The position numbers and the translations under genes are program-made. Below are positions 17,689 through 26,904 of a stretch of 64,000 nucleotides of DNA, piece by piece. Every line of letters starts with the position of its first letter. The first letter of the stretch is position 1. The stretch spans positions 13,269-77,268 of the forward strand of contig JBBIGV010000009.1 in the NCBI GenBank assembly GCA_037447335.1, read 5' to 3'. The stretch is from JBBIGV01 sp037447335. GTDB taxonomy: Bacteria; Bacteroidota; Ignavibacteria; Ignavibacteriales; Ignavibacteriaceae. A model generated the notes under the pieces. That model made no database searches. It was given only the letters and a program-made list of their open reading frames with translations, and had not been told where the DNA came from.

Positions 17689-18186
17689 TTATTTCAGATT
17701 AACAAACTGGGTAGGAAAATCAAAATCCGCATCCTTAACCATCTGTATGATTGCCTGCAGGTCATCAATTTTAGGACCGGCAACTCTAACCTGTTCATCC
17801 TGTATTTGCGCATTAACCTTTAACTTAGACTGCTTAACAAGATTAGTAATTTTTTTAGCATTCTCCTTAGAAATACCGCTTTGGAGATTTATAACCTGTT
17901 TCAACCTGCCTCCGGCTGCCGGTTCCGGTTCATTCAGCTTCAATGCTTTAATTGAGATACTGCGCCTGATAAACCTGGTTTGCAGAATGTCAACGCTTGC
18001 TTTAAGGCAGTAATCGTCTTTAGTGTTAATGAGTATGATTTTATCTTTTTTATTGAGCTCGATTGAAGTGTGAGAATCCTTCAGATCATATCGCTGATTT
18101 ATTTCCTTAATTGCCTGGTTAACGGCATTATCAGCCTCCTGCAGATCAACTTCCGAAACTATATCGAATGAATGGTTTTGTGCCAT
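17689..18186 (-). CDS. yajQ: YajQ family nucleotide/c-di-GMP-binding protein
   Basis: Protein of 165 residues with the YajQ (DUF520) pattern along its whole length: SFDIVSEVDLQEADNAVNQA at the start, IKEINQRYDLKDS, a central LQTRFIRRSISIKAL and the terminal KVNAQIQDEQVRVAGPKIDDLQ ... FPTQFVNL. Some YajQ proteins bind cyclic di-GMP and act as transcription co-regulators; in others they bind RNA or nucleotides. It is a stand-alone gene, convergent with the DnaE-like gene and divergent from the beta-helix protein. Family call is firm; ligand not tested for this lineage. Confidence 0.93.
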   Translation of the reverse strand: MAQNHSFDIVSEVDLQEADNAVNQAIKEINQRYDLKDSHTSIELNKKDKIILINTKDDYCLKASVDILQTRFIRRSISIKALKLNEPEPAAGGRLKQVINLQSGISKENAKKITNLVKQSKLKVNAQIQDEQVRVAGPKIDDLQAIIQMVKDADFDFPTQFVNLK

Positions 18187-18350
18187 GAATTATTACCTGA
18201 TAATTTTTCTCTTTTCAAATCAAACCTAACTTATACTTTGCAAATAATCAAGAATCTGCAAAAAAGATGTATCAAACCTTTCAGAAAAAAAGATAATAAT
18301 AATAAGTTTTATTAAATTTATTCATCGTTTAACTTAAAAATCAGAAAATT

Positions 18351-20054
18351 ATGAAGAAGTTGATTAACTGTTCAATCTTTGCGCTTTTGCTGATTATTCC
18401 AATGATGATATTTACCTCCTGCGGAAGAACTGCAGCAAAAACTTACTACGTTGATTCTGAAAACGGAAATGATAACAATAATGGTCGTTCAGAATTGCAA
18501 GCTTGGAAGTCAGTAAAAAAAGTAAATGCGATCTCTTTCGTACCGGGAGACACAATACTGTTCAAGCGTGGCGGGGTTTGGAATGAACAGTTGATAGTGT
18601 CTTCTTCCGGCGTTGCCGGACAACCGATAGTATTCAGCGCATACGGTGCAGGCGGGAAACCTGTAATCTCTGCAAAAGATGTGCTTCCGAACTGGAGGAG
18701 TGCAAACCTCTGGAAAAATTATTCTGAAAATGTTTGGGTGTTGAGAGTTGATAAAGATCCTCGCAGGCTGTGGCTTAATTTAAAAGAATCTGCAAAAGCT
18801 CAGAGTATTGAGAAAGTTTCGTCTGAAACTGAATGGTTTTTCGATGAAACCGGCCGGCAATTATTTCTGCACTCTTTCGGTAATCCTGTAATGTTTTATA
18901 AATCAATAGAAGCAGCTTCTGTCAGACCTATGGCGCTGCTTATCAAAGAAAATGATTTTGTCTTAATTAACGAACTCGATTTACAGGGCGGAGAGGTTTT
19001 TTCGGCGCACATAATAGGATCAAGCGATATCGTATTTGAGAATTGTAATATTGGTTATAGCAGTGCACGATACGGTCTTTATGCAATGTATGGCAGCGGG
19101 GGTAAAGAAAGTAATAATGGTATAATCAGAAATTGCACAATCGATTCGGGGCATCGCATAAAATATAATTACGAGTATTATGCTGTTATGGATGGGATTT
19201 ATTTAGGCGGCGGGTGTAATTACTGGAAAGTTCATAACAACATCATTAAAGATTGGGGACATTCAGGTATTCAGATTGAAAGCCAGAACTCCGCTTATTC
19301 TACTTCTTTTAATGAGGTTTTTTCTAATGAAATTTCAGCAGAAAGTGTTGCTTACTGCCGCGGATTTGAAATTGCCGGATTCGAAAGAAGTGTACGGGAA
19401 AATAAAATCTACAGTAATATTATCCGAAACACGTCAGTAAGAAATCAAGTTATGGGAAATGACAATTTGGTGTTCAATAATATTATTTATTCTGTTCGAA
19501 ATGTAACTTACAGATCAGATGGAACTGCGCAGGCGGTGTCTTTCGAGGGATATGGAGGGTATGCTAATTTTAATAATAAAGTTTTTAATAATGTTATTTA
19601 TGACTGTGATGAACCGGGGATAAGAATTTCAGGCTACGGAGGCTCTGTTAAGCAAAACAATCTTATTGCAAATAACATTATTTATCAATGCGGTTTAAAT
19701 TCTAAGGATGGACTTACCGGTATAGGACTTGAAATTGCTGATGACATTACAATTACCGGCAACAAATATCTGAACAATATTGTTTACAACTCTTTTAGTC
19801 AGCAGGTAGTTGCTTATTGGGGAACAAGAATAAATGTTAAAGATTTTAATAATCGCAACAATCAAAAAAATGATACAATTTCCGGAAACCGGCAGGAAGA
19901 CCCGTTATTTGAAGATGCTGAGAGATTTAATTTCAGGTTGAAAAAAAAATCACCTGCACTTGGAAATGCAGTTAACCTGAATGCAGATATTAACTTGCCG
20001 CAAAATGTCCGCTACGATGATTTTGAAAATATCGGAATAAATATCCCGAAGTAA
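18351..20054 (+). CDS. Secreted right-handed parallel beta-helix lipoprotein
   Basis: Protein of 567 residues. The signal peptide ends IFTSCG, which resembles a lipobox, so the protein is probably lipid-anchored. Next comes TYYVDSENGNDNNNGRSELQAWKS, the usual opening of DUF1565/pectate-lyase-like beta-helix proteins. Repeated asparagine-rich coils follow (NGIIRNCTI, YWKVHNNIIKDWG, NLVFNNIIY, NNKVFNNVIYDC, NNLIANNIIYQCG, TGNKYLNNIVY). Such folds are found in polysaccharide lyases, epimerases and adhesins. It sits at the left edge of the glycan locus on the opposite strand, touching the convergent glycosyltransferase, so it may trim or modify the same polymer. No catalytic residues can be assigned. 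Confidence 0.82.
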   Translation: MKKLINCSIFALLLIIPMMIFTSCGRTAAKTYYVDSENGNDNNNGRSELQAWKSVKKVNAISFVPGDTILFKRGGVWNEQLIVSSSGVAGQPIVFSAYGAGGKPVISAKDVLPNWRSANLWKNYSENVWVLRVDKDPRRLWLNLKESAKAQSIEKVSSETEWFFDETGRQLFLHSFGNPVMFYKSIEAASVRPMALLIKENDFVLINELDLQGGEVFSAHIIGSSDIVFENCNIGYSSARYGLYAMYGSGGKESNNGIIRNCTIDSGHRIKYNYEYYAVMDGIYLGGGCNYWKVHNNIIKDWGHSGIQIESQNSAYSTSFNEVFSNEISAESVAYCRGFEIAGFERSVRENKIYSNIIRNTSVRNQVMGNDNLVFNNIIYSVRNVTYRSDGTAQAVSFEGYGGYANFNNKVFNNVIYDCDEPGIRISGYGGSVKQNNLIANNIIYQCGLNSKDGLTGIGLEIADDITITGNKYLNNIVYNSFSQQVVAYWGTRINVKDFNNRNNQKNDTISGNRQEDPLFEDAERFNFRLKKKSPALGNAVNLNADINLPQNVRYDDFENIGINIPK

Positions 20055-21161
20055 TTAATTTTTCAGAACCAGTTGATATAACTCGTCGAACTGATTTGCA
20101 AGGCGGTTAATACCATAATATTCGTGTGCACGTTTGATACAATTCAATGACATTTCTTTTAATATCTTCCGGTCGTTTATCATTTTCAAAATTGTATCTG
20201 CAATCAGTTTTGGGTTTTTAGGCTCTATAAGATACCCGTGCAAACCATCGGTAAGAACATCAGGATTTGCTCCGACTCTTGTAGTTATTAACGGAGTTCC
20301 CGAAGCGATACTTTCGAGCACTGCGTAAGGCAGCCCTTCGGCATGAAACGTAGGGAATACAAACAAATGAGCCTCATTCCACATTTTATCTTTTTCCTCG
20401 CCGTAAAGGACGCCTTTAAATTCTACCAGATCGGATATACCGAGTTTGTCGACAATATTTATGAAGTTTTGTTCATCCGGTCCTGCACCGGCAATTTGAT
20501 AAATTATAGAATTATTTTTCAATTTATCTTTAAGTAAAGCAATTGCATCAATTGATTCATATACACCTTTATCGAAAGTTAGAGCGCCAAGATAAACCAG
20601 CTTTAATCTGTCTTCATCAAAGTTCTTTTGAGTTGCATTATTGAATGGCGTAAGATCAATTGCATTAGGAATAACAGCCAGATGTCTCACCCCGATAAAC
20701 CGGCTATAAGCCTCTCTTTCAATTTCAGCAAGTAGTACTATAGCATTCGTAAGTTTGAAAATCCACTTCATAAAGGCAGTCAGTACTTTATTACCGCGAA
20801 AGAAGTCCTGGGGAAGCGGTCCTCCATGAACCTGGTAAACTATCTTAACGAAGAAAACTTTTGCGATTAATAAGTAGAAGACATCTCTCCAGAATGCTTT
20901 TCTGTCTATAGAAGTGTTAAGATGAATAATTTGCGGTCTTGTTAATATTATTTTTAATGCAAGCTGAAATGGACTGAAAATAAAACGTAAAAGTTTTTCA
21001 ATCGAAGATTCCTGTCTTCCATGACTTCCTATCTGGAAATACAAGAACTGATAAATTTCCGATAATCTTGAATTAAGTAACTGATTAAGATGAGTTGATA
21101 CCCCGCTAACCGCCCGTAACGAAGAACCTACTAACAGAATTTTGCTTTTTTTTTCACTCAA
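20055..21161 (-). CDS. Glycosyltransferase family 4
   Basis: GT-B glycosyltransferase of 368 residues. The N-terminal domain starts KILLVGSSLRAVSGVSTHLNQLL and contains IIHLNTSIDRKAFWRD. The C-terminal nucleotide-sugar domain has LVYLGALTFDKGVYESIDAI, IAGAGPDEQNF, LVEFKGVLYGEEKDKMW and the EGLPYAVLESIASGTPLITT signature with the conserved glutamates of GT4 retaining enzymes. It ends with HEYYGINRLANQFDELY. It is the last gene of the minus-strand glycan group and probably adds one sugar to the repeat unit or a cap. Donor and linkage cannot be read from sequence. Confidence 0.93.
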   Translation of the reverse strand: MSEKKSKILLVGSSLRAVSGVSTHLNQLLNSRLSEIYQFLYFQIGSHGRQESSIEKLLRFIFSPFQLALKIILTRPQIIHLNTSIDRKAFWRDVFYLLIAKVFFVKIVYQVHGGPLPQDFFRGNKVLTAFMKWIFKLTNAIVLLAEIEREAYSRFIGVRHLAVIPNAIDLTPFNNATQKNFDEDRLKLVYLGALTFDKGVYESIDAIALLKDKLKNNSIIYQIAGAGPDEQNFINIVDKLGISDLVEFKGVLYGEEKDKMWNEAHLFVFPTFHAEGLPYAVLESIASGTPLITTRVGANPDVLTDGLHGYLIEPKNPKLIADTILKMINDRKILKEMSLNCIKRAHEYYGINRLANQFDELYQLVLKN

Positions 21162-21200
21162 TAGTTTTCCGGTTTATTTTTTAAAATTATCAGCAGCATT

Positions 21201-22316
21201 CTAATTTAAGATGCCGTGTTCTATAAGTCCTACACCTAGTGCTTTGTAGATATTATGCATTCTATCTCCGATTTTTTCCCAGGAGAAAGTACTTAAGTTC
21301 AACTGCCGGATGTTATTGCTCATTTCCTTACGGAGTTCGGGGTTATTATACATCTCCGTTATTGCTTCGGCAATAGCCTGTGAACTTTTAGCAGGTACAA
21401 CCGTGCCGGTTTTTCGATTCTCAACATACTCAGGGAGGCTGCCAACGTTAGTTACGATAACAGGTACATTGAAAGAGTACGATACCATAGTAACACCGCT
21501 TAGTGTTGCATCAATATAAGGCAGAACAACTACATCCGCATCCCTGAACAAAGCTGCTGTTTGCTCATTAGAAATATAAGTATTCATCAGCATAAAATTA
21601 TTCTTATTTCTCATAAGTTTCTCAATTTCACGAACATAATGCCTGTTTCCTCTTCCGGCAATAATAATTTTATAATTTTTAATTGATTTGGAAAGTATCT
21701 CTTCTGCCTTTATCAGATATTCGACACCTTTGTATTTGTAAAGCCTTCCGAAAAACAAGATATTAAAACTATCTTTTGGTTTTTCAGGCGGCTGTACATA
21801 TTCCAGATAAGAATCAATTATCCCGTGCGGAAGGATTGATATTTTAAATTGCGGCACATGATGTTCATTTACAAGATTATCCTTCATAGTTTTGCCGAGG
21901 ACAATAAAGTGTGAGATATATTTAAAAAATCTTTTATGAAATTCAGGAACAATTTTGCTTTCGATATCGCCGCTGTGTTTAACGGGATCATGAAGCGTAA
22001 GTACAACAGGAAATTGAGATAATTGCTTCAGAAAAAGATGAATCCATGGATATAATTCCATCATATGAATAATATCAGGTTTAAGATCTTTAATATTGTG
22101 TACCAGTTGTGAAAATGTCAGGATGTTTTTTAAGCTTCTCATCCTCGGTTTTTCGTAAAACCGTATATTCGAATCATTTCCTGCTGTTTTAATCAGGTTA
22201 ATTCTGATTTTCGAAGGTGCAAATACTATAATTTCATTTTGTTTATTTAGTAATGATTTTATGAAGAGATTTGAGTAATCCTCAACCCCGCCAAAGTGTA
22301 TAATTACAATTCTCAT
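21201..22316 (-). CDS. Glycosyltransferase family 4
   Basis: GT-B enzyme of 371 residues: RIVIIHFGGVEDYSNLFIKSL at the start, PDIIHMMELYPWIH, PVVLTLHDPVKHSG, then the C-terminal domain NILFFGRLYKYKGVEYLIKA, IIAGRGNRHY and VVVLPYIDATLSGVTMVSYSFNVPVIVT. The usual E-x7-E is altered here: the stretch reads YIDATLSGVTMVSYSF, seen in some GT4 subfamilies that have SG instead of EG. It follows a 118-base gap after the deacetylase gene and precedes another GT4. It probably builds the same polymer. Confidence 0.92.
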   Translation of the reverse strand: MRIVIIHFGGVEDYSNLFIKSLLNKQNEIIVFAPSKIRINLIKTAGNDSNIRFYEKPRMRSLKNILTFSQLVHNIKDLKPDIIHMMELYPWIHLFLKQLSQFPVVLTLHDPVKHSGDIESKIVPEFHKRFFKYISHFIVLGKTMKDNLVNEHHVPQFKISILPHGIIDSYLEYVQPPEKPKDSFNILFFGRLYKYKGVEYLIKAEEILSKSIKNYKIIIAGRGNRHYVREIEKLMRNKNNFMLMNTYISNEQTAALFRDADVVVLPYIDATLSGVTMVSYSFNVPVIVTNVGSLPEYVENRKTGTVVPAKSSQAIAEAITEMYNNPELRKEMSNNIRQLNLSTFSWEKIGDRMHNIYKALGVGLIEHGILN

Positions 22317-22434
22317 ATATAATACCTGATCCGAATGTTTAAGAAATAATATTTTCAGGCACGCGTAAAATTAAGGTAACAGAATCAAATTTCAATCACC
22401 ATTTAGACCAGATAAACTTACCTTCAGTTTAAGC

Positions 22435-23190
22435 TTAGGGGAGGATTTTTTTTACCTTAAGAAGAGGGGATTTCAGAATTTCGGGAAAACCATATCCGGT
22501 TTTAACTTTAAATTTGAATTGCATCAGCGAATCATTAAAAAATATTTCTGTTCTTCCTATTTCAAACCAGTCAGTTGGCCCAATTTTCCCGAAGGGATAG
22601 CCATTTCCGCCGCAAGCGCCTAAGTAGCCGGCACTGGCAACAGCATTTTTTGTGCTGTTGTTAAACCGGTCAAACGGATAACAGAAAAAATAAATTTGTT
22701 CACCGAGTTCTTCTTCTATTTTTTGTTTGGAATGCTTTGCCTGAATGAAAGCTTCTTCTTCGCTTAGGTTGTTCAGATCGGGATGACTAACAGTATGCGA
22801 TCCGAATTCAAAACCTGCTTTAAGCATTTCTTTTACCTCAAGCCAGGACATGTAACTGTTCAGTCCCTCAATAACATCGCCATTAGTACGTATCTGTTCA
22901 GAAATCAGAAAAATAGTCGCGGTATAACCGAACCTGCTCAATATTCTGAAAGCCCTGCTGTAATTACAATAAAAACCATCATCAAACGTAATTACTATGG
23001 GATTATCCGGAAGGGCTTCATTGCCGGTATAATGTTTATATAACTGCAGCAGGCTTATTGTATTATAATTATTGTTTGCAAGCCAATTGATCTGATTTTC
23101 AAATTCTTCCGGTCTTACACAATATGGCTGATGTTCAGCGTTGTTATCCACATCAATTCTATGATATAACAGTACGGGTATTCTTTTCAT
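22435..23190 (-). CDS. Polysaccharide deacetylase (NodB/CE4 domain)
   Basis: Compact CE4 enzyme of 251 residues with the complete metal and catalytic set: PVLLYHRID at the start, VITFDDGFYCN (Asp-Asp motif), EFGSHTVSHPDL (His-x3-His metal ligands) and FCYPFDRFN. CE4 enzymes remove N- or O-acetyl groups from sugars. There is no signal peptide, so it would act on a cytoplasmic precursor, as with lipid-linked sugars. Its ATG overlaps the stop of the upstream GT2 gene by four bases, so the two are coupled. It is one of three CE4-superfamily proteins in this locus. Confidence 0.92.
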   Translation of the reverse strand: MKRIPVLLYHRIDVDNNAEHQPYCVRPEEFENQINWLANNNYNTISLLQLYKHYTGNEALPDNPIVITFDDGFYCNYSRAFRILSRFGYTATIFLISEQIRTNGDVIEGLNSYMSWLEVKEMLKAGFEFGSHTVSHPDLNNLSEEEAFIQAKHSKQKIEEELGEQIYFFCYPFDRFNNSTKNAVASAGYLGACGGNGYPFGKIGPTDWFEIGRTEIFFNDSLMQFKFKVKTGYGFPEILKSPLLKVKKILP

Positions 23191-24200
23191 TTAATCTCTA
23201 CATAATTAGCTTGATATTCATCGGAAGTTTTCGGCTTCCTGAAAAATTCTCTGATTAGTGATATTGTAGGAAAAATTTTACAAGATAAACTTACAGCCGC
23301 AGCTTTAAATGATTTTTTTTTGATGGCAAGTAAAAGATATAATGCAAGTAATATTACCAGCAATCCTTCGAGCAATAAAAGATCGAAGTATAACCCTCCT
23401 AAAATATAAGCAATAATAAAAAAGATGAATACCAGCAGATGAAATGCATAGAAATGTTCAAATGCGAGCTGCCAGAAAAATCCGTTTTCGTATGCAATTC
23501 TGAATACTTGTCCTATGCCGGGCTTTTTGCTTATCTGTACGGCATTTTTGAATTCGATAACGCTATCACGGTTATGTGTATAGTGTTCTACCATATCAAC
23601 GGGAATTTTCCAGAGAATATAATTATAACGGCGGATTCTGATTGCAAGTTCGGCTTCTTCCATATTTCTTATAAAAGGGTTAAACCCGCCGACTTCATCA
23701 ATAATTGATTTTCTGTATAAACCCGCCCCACCGAAAGTTGACGCAATACCTTCCTGATCTCCAAGATTCATGCGATCTTTAACTACTTTAATAATATTAC
23801 CATTTTCAGTGTAGAGGTCATTTATCCATCCGCAAACGCCGGCAAATTTTTCATTCTTTTCGAGAATATCAATTGCTTTGTTCAGCCAATTTTCGTTAAC
23901 AACCATGTCTCCATCAAGGTAAAGCACATAGTTCCCATTTGAATTTTTAGTGCCGATATATCTGCCGGCAGAAGGTGAAACCATTTCGTGTTCCCGGAAC
24001 TGAAGTATTTTTATAGGAAAAGTTTTGGCAATTTCCACCGTCCTGTCGGATGAGACTGAATCAACAAAAATGATTTCTTTCGAATCAACGCTTTTAGCTG
24101 CATCTAAAACCGATTGGATGCAGCGTGCAATATTTTCTTCTTCGTTTCTTGCAATAATTACAACAGATAGAAACACTGAATCATTATTCAGTTTGCGCAT
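23187..24200 (-). CDS. Glycosyltransferase family 2 with C-terminal membrane helices
   Basis: GT-A inverting glycosyltransferase of 337 residues. VVIIARNEEENIARCIQSV begins the nucleotide-binding fold, IFVDSVSSDRTVEIA and LYLDGDMVVNENWL carry the DxD-type metal site, and FGGAGLYRKSIIDEVGGFNPF is the acceptor loop. Two or three hydrophobic helices near residues 250-310 (LLVFIFFIIAYILGG, LLEGLLVILLALYLLL) anchor it to the inner membrane. It is translationally coupled to the CE4 deacetylase downstream, which suggests transfer of an N-acetyl sugar followed by deacetylation. Sugar specificity is unknown. Confidence 0.92.
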   Translation of the reverse strand: MRKLNNDSVFLSVVIIARNEEENIARCIQSVLDAAKSVDSKEIIFVDSVSSDRTVEIAKTFPIKILQFREHEMVSPSAGRYIGTKNSNGNYVLYLDGDMVVNENWLNKAIDILEKNEKFAGVCGWINDLYTENGNIIKVVKDRMNLGDQEGIASTFGGAGLYRKSIIDEVGGFNPFIRNMEEAELAIRIRRYNYILWKIPVDMVEHYTHNRDSVIEFKNAVQISKKPGIGQVFRIAYENGFFWQLAFEHFYAFHLLVFIFFIIAYILGGLYFDLLLLEGLLVILLALYLLLAIKKKSFKAAAVSLSCKIFPTISLIREFFRKPKTSDEYQANYVEIK

Positions 24201-24259
24201 TTTAAAATCATTCCTGATTAATTTTATGTTTAGAGATTTATTTGCTGCAAAAAATTGAA

Positions 24260-25585
24260 TTATTTACCGAGCCACCTGATGTCCGGTGATTCTTCTTTGT
24301 CTGCAGGAATAAATGCGATATTAGCAAAACCTACAAGGAGGAAAAAAACGCCGTACGACAACATTGTAAAATTTGATTCGGTTAAACCCTGAATAAAAAA
24401 ATACACCAAAAGTAATACGTGAAATGCGTATCCGATATTGCCGCTGCGCTTAAAAAATATAAAGGCTTTTTTAAGGCTTATAGCAGCAAAAGTTACATAG
24501 GCAGTTGTTCCAATCAAACCTATTCCCAGAATGGATTCGATATAAGCATTATGTGCACTGATAATACCAAAACCCATACGCAGAGAAATTGTATAAATGT
24601 GCTGGATAGTCCAGAAGCTGTCATATCCATAACCTATGAATAATCTTTCTTTAATATAATCAAAGGATAATGACCAAATTCTCAACCGACCGTTCAAAGA
24701 ATTTATGTCGCCTTCATTCCTGCCAAGATTTACAGCTGAGGATAACAGGCTGAATTGTTCACCGCCGACATTCATTGCAAAAAAGCCTAACAATCCTGCT
24801 ACACATATCATAGCGCTTATTATAAAGATTTTTTTCAAAGTTAGTTGTGAAGACATGAAAGCAAGCATTGAAACTACAGCAAGAGAAGTTACAAAAGAAG
24901 TTCTCGACTTTGTAAGTATTAGGAATCCTAATGCAATAAGTGCAAAAGAAAGGAAGAAAAGTTTATCCTTGCTGCGCCCGTGATATATAACAGCGGCGCT
25001 TATAAACATTATTGAGCATGAAATTGCCTGAATGTTGGGATGTACAGTTCCCATAAAGCGATAGTCACTATCGACAGGATTGAATGTGCCATTAGCAAGT
25101 TCAGCCAGTACGCCTGTGAAAACAAAAATAGTTGATGAAATAAAAGCAAAGTAAGGTACGGCAGTTATCCAGTACCTGTTTGCAAATGCAAGTGCAAGAA
25201 GCCAGTAAATAATAAAGATCAGAAGTCTTCTGCCGGTTAAAGCCGGTTCAATAGACCAAAAAAACGTAAACATCACAAAAACCAGGTAGAAAAGGAGTAT
25301 CCAACCTCTTACACCGCTAATAGTTAAATTGCTTAATCCTTGTCTGTACAGGAGAACGATTGCAAACAGCCCTAGTAAAGGAGCAGCAAGTCTTCTCAGC
25401 GGGTTACCCTCGGTTGTTTGAGTTTCAAATACTTCTGCAGACTGATCAAAATGCTCTACGAGCGAAAACTTAAAATCATGCCCACCCAATAAAAAAAACA
25501 ATATGGTTAGCAGAAGAAAACTTAACCACGGAACTGAAGGAACAGTTTCCTGATCAGCGGATGTTAATACGTAACTATCTTTCAT
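24260..25585 (-). CDS. O-antigen ligase / Wzy-type polymerase
   Basis: Membrane protein of 441 residues with about 11-12 helices and the Wzy_C/O-antigen ligase signature in the large periplasmic loop: NGRLRIWSLSFDYIKERL, GYGYDSFW and SAHNAYIESILGIGLIG. HPNIQAISCSIMFISAA marks an earlier conserved helix. Proteins of this family either polymerise repeat units or ligate them to a carrier; sequence alone does not separate the two. Its start overlaps the stop of the flippase gene by four bases, so both are made together, consistent with a Wzx/Wzy pathway. Confidence 0.9.
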   Translation of the reverse strand: MKDSYVLTSADQETVPSVPWLSFLLLTILFFLLGGHDFKFSLVEHFDQSAEVFETQTTEGNPLRRLAAPLLGLFAIVLLYRQGLSNLTISGVRGWILLFYLVFVMFTFFWSIEPALTGRRLLIFIIYWLLALAFANRYWITAVPYFAFISSTIFVFTGVLAELANGTFNPVDSDYRFMGTVHPNIQAISCSIMFISAAVIYHGRSKDKLFFLSFALIALGFLILTKSRTSFVTSLAVVSMLAFMSSQLTLKKIFIISAMICVAGLLGFFAMNVGGEQFSLLSSAVNLGRNEGDINSLNGRLRIWSLSFDYIKERLFIGYGYDSFWTIQHIYTISLRMGFGIISAHNAYIESILGIGLIGTTAYVTFAAISLKKAFIFFKRSGNIGYAFHVLLLVYFFIQGLTESNFTMLSYGVFFLLVGFANIAFIPADKEESPDIRWLGK

Positions 25586-26865
25586 GATTTAACCGGTACA
25601 TATTTATTAAATGCTAAATACCTGAACCCGAGAGCCAAAAGGTTTCCGGCTAACAGACCTAGTGCGGTACCTAGCGGGCCGAATTCCTTAACAAACCATA
25701 TTCCTGCTGTGAACAGTAAAACCATCGGAATAATATTAATCTTGAAGTCAACAACCGTTTTTTCAACAGCGTAAAGCGCTCTTGAATATGAAAAAGCGAA
25801 TGCGAGCGAAAGTAAATTTATTGCAAGAACCGAAACAACAAGTCCGTTACCGGAATATTTATCGCCGTAAAAAGTTGTGGTTAAAAATTCACCAAATAGT
25901 ATAAGAAATAATGCACAAAAAGTCATTACAGCTGTAAATACTCCGGTTGCTTTTTTAGTATAATTTCTCAAATGTGAAATACCGCCTTCTGCAAAGGAAT
26001 GTGCAATTTTAGGAGTGAAAAAATTCTGCATACCTAAAAAAACAGGATTAAACAATGCAACAACTGCCTGGCAGGCACCTAAAATTCCGTTAGCTTCCGG
26101 TCCGTGAAAAGAAACGAGCACCCAGGGATAAAGATAAAATGCAACACTCCATAATAAGCCGCTGGCAAAAATCCATTTACCAGTCTGCCAGTTCTGCTTT
26201 AAATCTGTAAATGAGTGATTAAGTTTGATCAGCAGGTCTTTTCTTATATTAAAAAGCCATAGCAGGCTAATCGTACCGCAAGCAAGCCCCATCATCAAAT
26301 ATGCAGTTGATGTTGTAAGCAATCCTAAGTAAGCCAGTACCAGCAATCCGCCGATCTGAATTATGCTTACGCTTGTATCAAGAATAAGAGCCGTTTTCAT
26401 CTGAAGATTAGCAAAGCTTACCCGGCGAGTATATTCTCTTAATAGAATAAAGCTTATCACTCCAATTAAGGTTAACAGTATTGCATCAAATCCGGCTGGC
26501 AGTATATCTGAAGGTACGAATAATAATACAATCGCCATGAACACCATAATTAGTCCTGAAAGCATAAATTGATGAACCATTGTACTGCCTGTATATCTCC
26601 GGTGTTCATCACCCTTTAGCCTTGGGCTGAAAATCATATAAGGCGTATTTATAATGTGTCCCTGCACTTCCATAATGAAGGTTACAATTGTTAGTCCTAA
26701 AATATAAAGTCCGAATTGTTCTTTAGTACAAACACGACCAATTATAACTCCCGTCAGAAAATTTGCAATACTAAAAACACCCTGATCAATAAGGGTCAGG
26801 TATCCTTTACTTGCGTTATCACCATACAGCATTAAGCGGATTTTTTCAAAATTATTTTTTAACAA
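25582..26865 (-). CDS. Polysaccharide flippase (Wzx-like, MOP superfamily)
   Basis: Protein of 427 residues with about 12 membrane helices and short loops. The N-terminal segment (GYLTLIDQGVFSIANFLTGVIIGRVCTKEQFGLY, split here by position) is typical of polysaccharide-type MOP flippases: a GVF..NFL first helix followed by EQFGLY. It moves lipid-linked glycan units across the inner membrane. It is coupled by a four-base overlap with the Wzy/ligase gene and lies downstream of the amidotransferase gene. Confidence 0.88.
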   Translation of the reverse strand: MLKNNFEKIRLMLYGDNASKGYLTLIDQGVFSIANFLTGVIIGRVCTKEQFGLYILGLTIVTFIMEVQGHIINTPYMIFSPRLKGDEHRRYTGSTMVHQFMLSGLIMVFMAIVLLFVPSDILPAGFDAILLTLIGVISFILLREYTRRVSFANLQMKTALILDTSVSIIQIGGLLVLAYLGLLTTSTAYLMMGLACGTISLLWLFNIRKDLLIKLNHSFTDLKQNWQTGKWIFASGLLWSVAFYLYPWVLVSFHGPEANGILGACQAVVALFNPVFLGMQNFFTPKIAHSFAEGGISHLRNYTKKATGVFTAVMTFCALFLILFGEFLTTTFYGDKYSGNGLVVSVLAINLLSLAFAFSYSRALYAVEKTVVDFKINIIPMVLLFTAGIWFVKEFGPLGTALGLLAGNLLALGFRYLAFNKYVPVKS

Positions 26866-26904
26866 TGCCGTATCTCAAATGCATCAATTAAATAAAAAGT
26901 TGTT